From Cephalotus follicularis (lineage: Eukaryota; Streptophyta; Magnoliopsida; Oxalidales; Cephalotaceae), in NCBI GenBank assembly GCA_001972305.1, contig BDDD01001599.1, forward strand, positions 310,001 through 374,000: a stretch of DNA of 64,000 nucleotides. Reading direction: 5' to 3'. The position numbers and the translations under genes were made by a program. Under the pieces are notes generated by a model, which did not search any database, was not told where the DNA came from, and worked only from the letters and a program-made list of their open reading frames with translations. Shown here piece after piece: positions 10,599-21,021 of this stretch. The first letter of the stretch is position 1. Every line of letters begins with the position of its first letter.

Positions 10599-11568
10599 CT
10601 CTTTAATTCACTCAAACGAAAGCTGAAAGGTAAAGTGTGTGTATGTCTGAGAGAGAGAGAGAGAGAGAGAGAAAGGTTTTTGCAGTGGAGAAGCGATAGA
10701 AAAAAAAATGCTCAAAAAACTTAAAGAAAGTAAACCCTCTCAAACTCTCTCAGTCTCTTGATTTGGTCTTTCTAACTGTGAAATTACAATTCTAGCATCA
10801 CCTTCTCTTTATGGACAATTTATTTTGCTGTGAAAATAAGTTGACTTGATTACCCTTCTTTTATTTGCTTTTTTTTGTTTCCTCGAACTTCAATTTTTTT
10901 TCCTATTAAGATTTTGTTTGTTGGGAGAATATGAAAATATCTTGGTAATATCTTTTGTGGGATGATATTGTACTCAGACATTTTATAAATACAACCGTTA
11001 TATTTGATATTCTATTAATATAGATCAATCATACAAATTTTTTAATCAATAGAATATCTGTAGATATTATATTGAATTGGATAATATTTTATTATTTATG
11101 AGTAAATTATAGAACTGTTAAACTTTTCATGAAGAAATAAAATAGTTAGAAATATTCAATTGACTTGAAAATTTGCATGCATGACAAAACAAATAGATTA
11201 TCAAATCATTGTTGGATTTAAAAAATATTATTCATAAGTACAGTAATCATGGTGACATTGTACTTAAGTTGAGTGTAGTGTCATATCATATAGATTTTCC
11301 TTATATATATATATAAGTAAAAGAGCAATATACCCGGATCGGTTTCGAGTCTATTACTCTAACCCTCGGAACCGATCCTAAACCGTATCGGGTCTATAAA
11401 TTAGTACCAGCACTGATCTAGAACCAGATTTCAAAAAAAAAATATTATCTCATCGGTATTATTTCAATTCGATTCCATACAGATACAATTCTGATTGTCA
11501 TTCCTAATCATCACAAGAAACCACGCCATACAGGTTAGTATCTTGTTGAAATGTAACACCATCACAGT
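10599..11568. other. DTC 5' UTR/promoter region and spacer
   Basis: Upstream sequence of DTC on the minus strand, without any other coding block. A (GA)n tract lies at 10650-10672, which is a CT-rich tract in the sense 5' UTR, common in plant leaders. No TATA box could be picked with confidence. A short GC-richer segment at 11330-11440 (gatcggtttcgagtc and aaccgtatcgggtc) looks repetitive but was not identified. Confidence 0.5.
10650..10672. repeat. (GA)n microsatellite in the DTC leader
   Basis: An uninterrupted GA run about 50-75 bp upstream of the DTC start codon; it reads CT on the sense strand. Confidence 0.9.
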
Positions 11569-12115
11569 TGATATGGGAAAATTCTTATACAAATCCAGGC
11601 ACTGACACGTGTCTTTAGAAGCCATAAATACGATCTCTCCCAAAACCATGTGACCGGCTCTAAAAACCAAAGGTCGCTCTTTGATATCCAACAGACACAT
11701 AGGCACAACACTTAGAATTGTGATAATAACGGGAAATTAAATCCTCTAATCAAAGATGATGAAACGGCTGAGAAGTTCAGTCGTCACCAAGGGACCAATC
11801 ATCTTCTCCATGTTAATGAGCAGGCCATGGACAGTTACAACGAGGTGAGACTATAAATACCCCCAAGAAAGACTATTGGGGGGACGAACAACTTACTATA
11901 CACTCGTATTATCTTCCTTGCAATACAACTGACTTAAGCATCGAAGGGTCCCCGGGAGTAAAAACTCTTGGACTTTCGATAGTTTTTTCTCTTCTTGTGT
12001 AGGGAAGACCAGATAACCAAAATCCAATACTTTTTTTGGATCAATCCAAGTTTTTCCAGACAAATCAAACCTCTACACATGGAGGACTGTTGTGACGTTG
12101 ATTTCTGCATCAACA
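11569..12115 (+). repeat. 5' LTR of element B
   Basis: Starts TGATATGGG and ends GCATCAACA. It is collinear with 25607-26132 with scattered substitutions. A TATA-box-like TATAAATA lies inside, and the downstream sequence 'cttactatacactcg' is shared by both LTRs. Confidence 0.85.
11852..11859 (+). promoter_or_regulatory. TATA box of LTR B (TATAAATA)
   Basis: TATAAATACCCCC is conserved in both LTRs (the copy in the 3' LTR is at about 25890). It is GC-flanked, as is usual for plant promoters, so transcription should start about 30 bp downstream. Confidence 0.65.
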
Positions 12116-12117
12116 GT

Positions 12118-12134
12118 TGGCGCTGTCTGTGGGA
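12118..12134 (+). promoter_or_regulatory. Primer-binding site of element B
   Basis: TGGCGCTGTCTGTGGGA lies three bases after the LTR end. This is the usual Tat-type sequence (TGGCGCCGTCTGTGGGA) with one C-to-T change. The priming tRNA was not determined. Confidence 0.7.
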
Positions 12135-12155
12135 AATGAAGTGATTTATTAAACG

Positions 12156-13750
12156 ATGCATCCGACAGAAATCAACCCTGAGGCCACTCCCTGTCAAGCT
12201 CCTATCACCGGTGAGCAATTTAACCCAATCCTCAGGAGATTGGGAGGCTCACTACACTGCTGGCAAACAATTTGGCCAGCCAAAATCAGGCTGGACCAAG
12301 CAGTCCAGCCCCAAAACAATCACAACCTCAAGAGGCCAAGAGAAACCCTCAAAAGGGGGCTAGGCGCCCTCCAAGGTGGTCAGAGATTGATACAACTCTG
12401 AGAGTAGAGTCCTCCAGTGTAAGGGATTATAATTATGATCTCGTGCAAGACCTTCCAGAGCAAAATCCAATGGAGGAAGACTACTCAGACTCCTACGTAG
12501 ACGAGGATGAGCCCTGTGCACGTTCCTACACATCTCGTAGGATGGAATCACGGCTGAGGAGCATGTCAGACTATTCGGTCAGACCAACCGTAGGGCCATC
12601 CCAGGTCTCTAGCAAGTCTAGGGACTAAGAAGACATCGAGAAGACCATAAATAGGAGGTTTGCAGAGATGGAGAAAAGGTTTAGAAGATCCGAGCAGACA
12701 AAGGGATACTTGTCAAATGTGTGTAACCTAAATTGCACTCCCTTCGCTCCATAGACACTGAGGGAGCCTGTGTCGAGAGGGTTCAGGTTTCCAACATTCA
12801 GAGAATATGACAGGTCCTCTGACCAATACAGCATGTAAGGTATTATACCCAGATCATGCTGGTACACTAAGTGCCAGGCGCAATCCTTTGCTGAGGACTT
12901 CCGGCAACCTTCACAGGTGCAGCCCAGATCTGGTATGCCACTTTGCTCCCAAAGTCAGTGACAAGCTTTGAGCAATTCTATGAGATGTTTGTCACGAACT
13001 TCCTTAACAGCACCACCCAGAAAAAAGAATTCAAATCATCTGATCAATGTGGTGCAAGAAAAAAATAAATCCCTCAGAGACTATCTGACTCGATTCAACA
13101 AGGAATCTTTGATTGTAAAGGATTTGGAGCCTTCTTTTGTTCTGGCAGCCTTGAACAGTGGGTTAAAAGACAACTCTACTTTCACCTTCTCCCTAATGAA
13201 GAAGCCAGCTCAAGATATGGTAGACCTTTTGAGAAGAGCTGAAAAATACATAGATACAGAGGAGGAGCTATAAAGGAAAAGACCTCATCGTCTGGTAATC
13301 AGGAGAAGGAAGAGCAACCAAGAAGTGCTCAAGGGAAGAAGCAGAAGAGGAAAGGGGGGCCGGAGCTGATGAGAGATGACCTAAGGCATAAACTCTCAAA
13401 GAGAGAAGGCTCACCAAAAAGGGGAACTCCAATCCCCAATTACAATACTTTCGCCCCTCTCTTGGAGACGCGGACTAGAATCCTGGCAGTGGAGAAGGAG
13501 AAAGTTTCAATCCAATAGCCAGATCCTTTGAGATCCCCAATAGACAAGAGAGACTTAAACAAGTACTGTCGATACCATCGTGATCATGGGTATGATACGG
13601 AAGAGTGTAGGCATTTGAAAAATCAGACAGAGGACTTGATCCGCAAAGGTCATCTGCGGAAGTATGTAGACAGGGATGCTCCTCAAGGAAGAAGGAGCGC
13701 AGAGAAGAGGCACCACAAGAGGGAGCAGAGTAATAACCCAGAGGTGTGAT
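12156..13750 (+). pseudogene. Tat gag of element B
   Basis: The start MHPTEINPEATP lies shortly after the primer site. The readable parts are an acidic region (12272-12628), the capsid-like stretch LINVVQEKNKSLRDYLTRFN (about 13040-13105) with PSFVLAALNSGLKD, and the C-terminal CRYHRDHGYDTEECRHLK motif (about 13566-13620) followed by LIRKGHLRKYVDRDAPQGRR. Several frame changes and stops separate these parts. The capsid region normally builds the particle, and the Cys/His motif binds RNA. Confidence 0.8.
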
Positions 13751-13860
13751 ACACTCCATTTTTTGGAGGGATCGAGTCTGGTGGCAATCACAGTCTGGCC
13801 AGAAAGGCCTATGCGAGATAGACCTTTTCCGTGTACCAACAACATACGTAGAGAAAAAGG

Positions 13861-14340
13861 TTGAAGATTGGTGGAGAAGATGAGGTAATATCATTCGCGG
13901 AGCCGGATTTGGAAGGAGTACGTCTCCCTCACGATGACCCAGTGGCAGACACTCTTCTGGTAGAGTTGTTCACTATGAAGAGAGTCCTCATAGACATTGG
14001 AAGCTCGACAGTCATCCTCTACAAAATGGCTTTTGATCAGCTGAGAATTCTAGAAGACCAGTTGAAGCCAGTGAAGACTCCTCTGGTAGGTTTTGCGGGA
14101 GAAATGGTCCATCCATTAGGATCCATTGATTTGTCAGTCGTTACAGGCATATCGCCCCTCCAAACCCAGGTGCAGATGACTTTCCTGGTGGTTGATACAC
14201 CAAGCCCTTACAACGCAATCATTGGGCGCCCAGGACTAAACGCAATGGAGGTGATAGTGTCAACTAGGCACCTGCTGGTAAAGTTCCTGACCAAATTTGG
14301 TGTGGGACAGATCAGAGGAAACCAGCAAACTGCAAGGTAG
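13861..14340 (+). pseudogene. Aspartic protease domain of element B pol
   Basis: An open block of 159 codons with the protease active-site region LIDIGSSTVIL (usual D-[TI]-G-[SA]), a flap region and the second motif YNAIIGRPGLNAM typical of Tat proteases. It would process Gag-Pol. This is the best preserved pol domain of B, but it is cut off on both sides by stops. Confidence 0.8.
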
Positions 14341-14499
14341 TGTTATCAAACTGCTACAAAGAATAAGAGGAAGGAAAAGGCCTTTCCCATAGCAAATGTG
14401 GAGCTCAGAGGAGAGGTAGAACCCGAGCATCCACAACCAGTCTAGGATGTGGTGCAAGTGCCTTTAGAGGAAGGCAATTCAGACAGGGTCTTCCAGAAT

Positions 14500-15290
14500 G
14501 GTTCTTAGCTGTGAGAGGTGGAGAAAGAGAAACTAATTACGTTCTTAAAAAATAATAAAGATATATTCCCCTGGTCTGCAGAAGAGGTCCCGGGGACCGA
14601 CCCTGAGATAATGGTTCACAAACTCAGTGTAGATCCAACGCGACCCCTGACCAAGCAGAAGAAGGAAACTTTGCCCCGGAGAGGCAATGAGCGATAGAGT
14701 CAAAGGTGAATAAACTTCTTCAAGCGGGGTTTATTAGGGAAGTGCAGCACTCTGACTGGTTGGCGAACTCAGTGCTAGTCAAAAAAGCAAACAGCAAGTG
14801 AAGGATGTATATAGACTTTACAGACCTCAACAAGGCTTGCCCAAAATATCACTTTCCACTTCCAAAAATTGATTAGCTAGTGGATATGACCTCCTACTAT
14901 AGGATGTTGAGCTTCTTGGATAGTTATTCTGGTTACAATCAGATTCCTATGTACGGACTAGATGAGAACAAAATAGCCTTCATCACAGACAAGGGAATGT
15001 ACTGCTATAAAGTCACGTGCTTCGGTTTAAAGAATGCTGGAGTAACCTACCAATGGTTGGTCAATAAGATATTTCAGTCCCAAATTGGGAGAAATATGGA
15101 GGTATACATTGTCTCTAAGTCAGCAGAGAAGTGTCTTCCTTTCTTCAAGATCTTAAGAGACCCCAAGGGGTTCTTCTGGACGGAATTATGTCAACTGGCC
15201 TTCGAAAATATGAAGGAATATTTGGTTTTCCCTCCTATGATGTCAAAGACAAAAGATAGGGACGACTTGTATTTATACTTAGCTACGACA
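14500..15290 (+). pseudogene. Reverse transcriptase of element B, catalytic YVDD deleted
   Basis: Recognisable parts are VIDxxDLNKACPK-like codons near 14805-14840, SFLDSYSGYNQIPMYGLDENK, and YKVTCFGLKNAGVTYQWLVNKIF. The expected continuation QIGRNMEVYVDDMLVKS is broken: QIGRNMEVYI joins SKSAEKCLPFFKILR, which belongs to the connection region well downstream. The YVDD metal-binding residues and the thumb are gone. Numerous stops also lie in the N-terminal half. Confidence 0.8.
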
Positions 15291-15613
15291 TAGGGCGCAG
15301 TAAGTGCGGTGTTGGTCAGAGAAGAAGACAAGGTTTAGAGGACGGTATACTATGTGAGCAAGGCCTTGAACGATGCTGAGGGAAGATATCCAGAGGTGGA
15401 GAAGTGTGCATATGCCCTAATTATCATGGCAAAAAGCTTAGGCCATATTTTCAAGCCCATACCGTCAAAGTATTAACTGATAAACCACATAGACAGGTGC
15501 TAGCAAAGCCAGATACTTCAGGAAGGCTAGTCAACTGGTAAGTCAAATTGGGCGAATATGATATACAATATGAAGCCAGATGAGCGATAAAATCTCAAGT
15601 CCTGGCTGATTTT
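15291..15613 (+). pseudogene. Ty3-type RNase H remnant of element B
   Basis: After the connection region one reads SAVLVREEDKV, stop, TVYYVSKALNDAEGRYPEVE and the family's closing block near 15580 with LADFV, split by stops. This is the RNase H fused to gypsy reverse transcriptase. Confidence 0.65.
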
Positions 15614-15976
15614 GTGGGGAACAGTACACCCACTGAGCATATCAGAGAAGAAGAAGACTCCTCTGAAAGTGAGGAGAGTGAGAAGGGGATGTGGAAGTTG
15701 TCCATTGATGGGTCATCCTACGTTTCCAGAAGTGGAGCAGGATTGTTGCTGACTAGCCCATATGGGTGTACTTTAGAGTATGCTCTGAGGTTTGGTTTCA
15801 AAGCGACTAACAATGAGGCAGAATGGGAAGTTCTGATTGCCAGTCTATCTACAGTGAAACACTTGGAAGTTCAAAAACTTGAAGCCTCCAGTGATTCTCA
15901 CCTTATGGTTGGTCTTGTCAGTGGAGAATACGAAGCCAGGGAAGATACCATGGCTAAGTATTTGGCCGACATATAG
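15614..15976 (+). pseudogene. Second (archaeal-type) RNase H of the Tat element
   Basis: An open block of 120 codons. WKLSIDGSSYVSRSGAGLLL gives the first Asp, KATNNEAEWEVLIASL the Glu, and EASSDSHLMVGLVSGEYEA the next Asp. Tat elements are known to carry this additional RNase H domain between the usual one and integrase. The core acidic residues are kept, although the family's usual NNEAEYEAL has Trp here for Tyr. It ends in TAG. Confidence 0.75.
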
Positions 15977-16199
15977 AGGTTGAGGTCTACCTTCCAAGTA
16001 TGCGGGATTTTGAAAGTTCCTAGAGCATAAAACCTCAGAGCCGATAGTTGTCGAAGTTAGCCACAACAGAAGAGTTGGAGAAAAATCAAACTATGCTAGT
16101 AGACTATTTAGATAGGCCTAGCATCTCTGAGGCAGATGTGATAGACATTGACATCTAGCAGGAGCCAAATTGGATGTCTCCATTCATTAACTGGCTAAG

Positions 16200-17369
16200 G
16201 GATGACGTTTCCCCAGAGGACCCAGTGGAGGCGAGAAACTGTATACAGATCCAATCGCTACCTATTTAAGAAAGGGGTCTTGTACAAAAGATCATTTTCT
16301 TTTCCTTTGTTAAGGTGTTTAACTACCTCAAAGACTGATTATGCTCTAAGAGAGGTCCATGAAGGAATCTGTGGAAATCACCTAGGGGGCAGAACCCTAT
16401 CCAACAAATTGCTGAGGCAAGGCTATTTCTAGCCTACCATACATCAAGAAGCCATACATTTGTGCGAAAATGTGATAAATGTTAGAGGAATGCTAACATA
16501 AGCAGAAGACCTTCCGAACCTCTGACTTCCATCATTGCACCCTGGCCTTTTAAGCAGTGGGGAATGAATTTTGTGGGACCATTACCCCTAGCATAAGGGC
16601 AAAGAAAGTTCTTGATTGTGACAGTAGATTACTTCAACAAATGGGTGGAAGCAAAGCCCCTGGCCACAATAACAGAAAAGAAGACAGAAAGCTTCATCTG
16701 GAAATCAATCATCTGCAGATTTGGGGTCCAAAAAGTAATTGTCATAGATAATGGGAAGTAATTTGATTGTGATGTCTTTCGAGATTTTTGCAAATAATGG
16801 ATGATTGAACACAGGCTTGCCTCCGTAGCCTACCCTCAAAGCAGTGGCCAAGCATAGGTCATTAACAGAGAAATCATCTTAGGGCTGAAAAATGCCTTAA
16901 AGCCAACAAAGGAAGATGGACAGAGGAACTCTCCGATGTATTGTGGGCCTACAGAACTACTTTACGGATCACAACTGGAGAGTCACCTTTTAGCCTTTTT
17001 TTTTTAACAGAAGCCATAATACCAGTAGAGATTGAGGTGCACTCTCCTAGAGTTGTACATTTCAATCTAGCTGAGAACGAAGAAGGTCTGAGGGCAGTCC
17101 TGGATTTAGTGGAAAAGCTCAGAGATAAAACTGCAATCATAGTAGCAACCTACCAACAGAAGGTGAGCCATTATTATAACAAAATGGTAAACCCCAGACC
17201 ACTAAGGGAGGGAGATTTAGTCCTAAAAAATGCCACAATTTCTGATCCCACTAGCACTCGAGGAAAGCTAGCCCCCAACTGGGAGGGGCCCTATAAGGTG
17301 AAAAAGATGCTCAGACCAGAAACATTCGAACTTGAAACTCTGGGGGGCAGAGAGATTCCGAGGGCTTGA
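16200..17369 (+). pseudogene. Integrase of element B
   Basis: The N-terminal zinc-binding part begins around 16330 (LREVHEGICGNHLGGRTLSNKLLRQGYF). The catalytic core is heavily broken by stops (16430-16930). The C-terminal 142 codons (16941-17369) are open: MWAYRTTLRITTGESPFSLF, YNKMVNPRPLREGDLVL and the terminal LAPNWEGPYKVKKMLRPETF. The enzyme would insert cDNA into the chromosome; here it cannot be expressed intact. Confidence 0.8.
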
Positions 17370-18162
17370 AATTCTGAGCACTTGAGGAAATGCTATCAAT
17401 GAAGTATATAAAAATGTACAAATGTTCTTATCCATTCAATAAAGATGATGTTTCTTCAACACAAGAATCAGTTCCAAGTTTGCAAGGGATAGGAGGTCCA
17501 ATGTTCACGTCCTTAAACCTATGATCAGCCTTCAACAGTTCCAAGAATAAAAGATTCAAGCTTTAATACCAGCTTATTCAAGACTTCTAAGGGAGCAGTC
17601 AGAGCAAGCTATAATATAAGCTTAGTCAAAGACTCCCAGCCAAAAAGCAATCAAGGGAGTAGTCAGACTCCCAGCCAAAGAGTAGTTAAATGAGCAATTA
17701 AATATCTCAGAGCATGGCCCTTAATACAGGAAGCCAGCTCTCTAAGCCCAAAAAGCCTAAAATAGTCCTAAAATGGAGTCTTAGCTATAAATCAAGTGTT
17801 GGTCTGCAAACCTATAGGAACTTGTCAGACCATACCTAAGACATGTCTTGATAGACGAACACATAAGAATTCACAACGATTAAGGACAAGTCTCGTTGGT
17901 TGAACGCTTTGATACAAGTGCCCTCATGGGGGTTAAAAAGCACAAATCAACAAAAGTTTGGAAAGACCAGGCTAAATGAAACAAAAAACATGTTTTTATT
18001 GCATTCGCCAGCGTAAAAATTACCAAAATACCATGGTACAATGCAAAGAAAAGAAAAATACATAGAGCTAAGCAGGAGCAGGGTCCTGAACATCAGTGGG
18101 CAGAGGAGCAGCAACAGACTCTAAAACAGGAGTAGAGGAAGGAAGCTCTTTAGCATCGCCCT
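17370..18162 (+). other. 3' UTR of element B up to the insertion of C
   Basis: Collinear with 526-750 of element A at first, then a decayed trace of A's tandem units (agactcccagccaaagagtag, 17580-17700). No reading frame is supported. On the minus strand the last ~160 bp may hold the end of the antisense gene. Confidence 0.6.
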
Positions 18163-19179
18163 TGATGGAATCGAATAAATCGACTCAGGTGCCTAAATGG
18201 ACATAGGGTGTAAGAGTGTAGAATAAAATTTTTAACAACCAATCATGCAGAGGAAGAACACCCATTATAACTAAAACAAGTCCATAAAGGCACATCCACA
18301 GATTTCATGGATCACCACAACATCAACAGAATTGAAATGGTGTCACCATTGCATTCAATGGTGACACACAAACATGGAAAGAAGAAGAGGGGCCAAAGGT
18401 TATACCAGTGGGTGAAGGCTCCTTCTTTTCTTTGCCGCTACAAGCTTGAGTAGATTCCCTTTGATCTTCTCCAAGCCTCAGGAACAGCAAGCAATCCTTC
18501 CAGCAAACACCAAGAGCTAGAACTCACTCACTCTCTCACTTAGCTTAGAAAAGGAGTATTGATTATGACCAATAAAGTCAGTAATCAATCCACCCTAGAT
18601 AAGCCTTGCTTGGTGTATATCAATTAAAGGGAACACACACTTGCAGAGAAGAATTCGTAGTCCAATTGCCCAGCAAAAGTGTCTCAACTCTCTCACTTAT
18701 TCTCTCTGCAGAAATGCTTAATATCAGGCACTAATCCTCTCTCCCAATCTCCCATTTACTCAGAATCATGGCCTTCACTCCCTTGGAGTCCGAAGGCATG
18801 ATTCTCATGTTTCTAAAAACGTGCAAGAACGGGAGCTAGATGCTGGAAACGAGGGAGAGATCGTGCCCACGATTTGAGCTCGTGCACAGGTTGCACGTTC
18901 TGCTCAAAGAGACGCCTTCCAAATGACGTCGACGCCTATGCATCGTGGCACTAAAGCACATCGATGCTTTCTAAAAGACATCGACGTCTTTATCAGGGAT
19001 ACGCATCGATGTCGTTGTAAAAGACGTCGACGCATTCTGGCTAGTGAAGCACAAAGAGTCTAACTCCTTTAGTGTTTTCATGTCCCTTCGAATATTGGTG
19101 AAGTAAGATCAAACATAAGTGTTTCCACAAAATGTAAGATCCACACAACCGATATTTGACACCAAGACTTAATATGTCC
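18163..19179 (-). repeat. 3' LTR of copia C, 5' part deleted
   Basis: Aligns with 21022-22041 with scattered substitutions and small indels. It contains the GACGTCGACGCC-type motifs (18900-19035). Beyond 19179 similarity to the other LTR stops abruptly and gag codons begin, marking the deletion joint. Confidence 0.8.
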
Positions 19180-19303
19180 TCATCACATAGGCCATTTTAT
19201 TGGCCGTAAGGACGATCTTGAGGTTGCGGTGCCAATCGTGGAAGTTGGGCCCCTCAAGTTTGTTTGTCTCAAGTATACGGGACATTGCATTTGATAAAAC
19301 CAT
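19180..19303 (-). pseudogene. Copia gag N-terminal fragment
   Basis: Read down from 19303: MVLSNAMSRILETNKLEG, PNFHDWHRNLKIVL and TANKMAYVM. This is the typical copia gag start (LxGxNFxDWxRNLRIVL pattern). It ends at the deletion joint with the LTR. Confidence 0.75.
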
Positions 19304-21008
19304 TCTAGCAACCTAGATAAGGAAATATAAGCATAAGTTAACATTTATTCCAATTTTAATATATGACAACCATAACACTCTGTCTTTAGTTCTTATGGTC
19401 CCTCCCACTATTCTAATCGTATCCCATACCCCCATATGGAATTCGAGAAGTCCAACTTCCTAGTTGGGATTGGAATCCATCGCAATTATATTATAGCCTC
19501 AGCTAGGGCATGACAAACTATAATATATCCAATGGGTAGGCTTTCTTGCCAATTCATATCCAATACAAGATCCAATCATAGTATTTGGCCTTAGATTCAA
19601 TATGGCCTCAGCTAGGGCATGACAAACCATCAGAATCTTGATAAGTCCAGTACCCACAATTTTCTTTGGAATGCACTAGTTTCAACACCCACACGTAGGC
19701 GTGTCCAAGTGCTAAAATATAGCCACCCTTTGCGGTGCCCAACACCGACGTTGACATAATATCCCCAAGTCATCAGCCTCAGCTAGGACATGACAAACCA
19801 ACAACCCAGGAACACTACTCAACGAAAATCATGGAAGGCCACGGGGAACCACTCCATGGGTTCCTATGTTAAGACTTATTATTGTAGTGAGGGAATTTGC
19901 GGTCTCTTGTTTTAATTACCAAGCCATTAATTAATTCATTGTTTATATTAGTCAATTTCAATTAATTACGGCTTATCATGCAAGACGATTATCTTATGCA
20001 CCTTGGAGACATTTCTAAAATATGTCAATGGATTGGCCAGGACAAAAATTAGTAATGACTTGAGCCCAAAGTCATTACAAGGTTACAAAAAGAACAATAC
20101 ATTTTCGAAAAGAAATTTACATTTAAAAATTACAAGGAGAAATAACAAAAGTAAGGAAAAATAAATGGTGCACGTAGGCACCTTATTACAGACCTTTAAA
20201 GATAATAAATAAATTAAAATCCATCCACACTTAGAAAACATTAAACTAGGTCAAAGTCCTTTTCGGGCCATCCATTGTGCATAAGATCTACATTATATCC
20301 AATATAATTAAACCACAAGATAAAACAAATGCCATATATGATAACCAATTACACAATTTAATTCAATGATTGTTAATTGATCAAACTCCCACTAAATCAA
20401 GCAATGATTTTTAATCTTCCAAGTGCCAAAATGTATAAAATCCAATTTTAGATAAAAACAGTTTTTTTTTTAATTAAAAGACGTCGACGCCTTACCAAAA
20501 GCATCGACGTGTTTTCTGGAAAATCATGAACATGGCATCGATGCAAAAACAGAGCAACAATGCGTTTTTCATAAAAGATGAACCAGACATCAACGTCTTA
20601 CCAAAAGACATCGACGTCTTTACTGGGAATATGAACATGACATCGACGTCTTCCAAGAACGTCGACGTCTATCCTGGAAATTGCACATGACATCGACGTC
20701 TACCATAAGACATCGACGTCTTTAGCCCCCTGGGCATTTTCTGCATTTCGAAAAATGCTGAAATTAATGGTTTAGATTATAGAATACCATTCTGGCATTC
20801 CTAAATGCACCATGCATGTTCCAAACTTAATACTAAACACATTTAAGCAACATTCCCAGCACAAAAACATACTGAAATCCAATTTCATGTAATTTTCAAT
20901 AAGGCACTTAGAAAATTTTGTTTGACCACAAAAACACATCCAATGATTAAACTATTAATCAGAACATCATTATAAGGCATACATATTCAATTAAGGATGT
21001 TGTGGGAC
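19304..21008 (-). other. Long untranslated leader of copia C
   Basis: No reading frame is supported. Three copies of CCTCAGCTAGGGCATGACAA (about 19497, 19605, 19775; one with 'aggaca') are spaced 108 and 170 bp apart. The 20478-20730 section holds a dense array of ACATCGACGTCTT-like motifs. An unusually long leader is known for some plant copia elements. Confidence 0.6.
20478..20730. repeat. Array of GTCGAC / ATCGACGT palindromic motifs in the leader of C
   Basis: About nine motifs such as GACGTCGACGCC, GCATCGACGTG, ACATCGACGTCTT and AACGTCGACGTC, roughly 15-50 bp apart, separated by recurring 'accaaaag' and 'tgaacatgac' linkers. Confidence 0.85.
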
Positions 21009-21020
21009 GCTCTGATACCA
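21009..21020 (-). promoter_or_regulatory. Primer-binding site of copia C (initiator tRNA-Met type)
   Basis: The minus strand reads TGGTATCAGAGC, one base after the LTR end CGATTCCATCA. It fixes the orientation and class of the element. Confidence 0.85.
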
Positions 21021-21021
21021 C

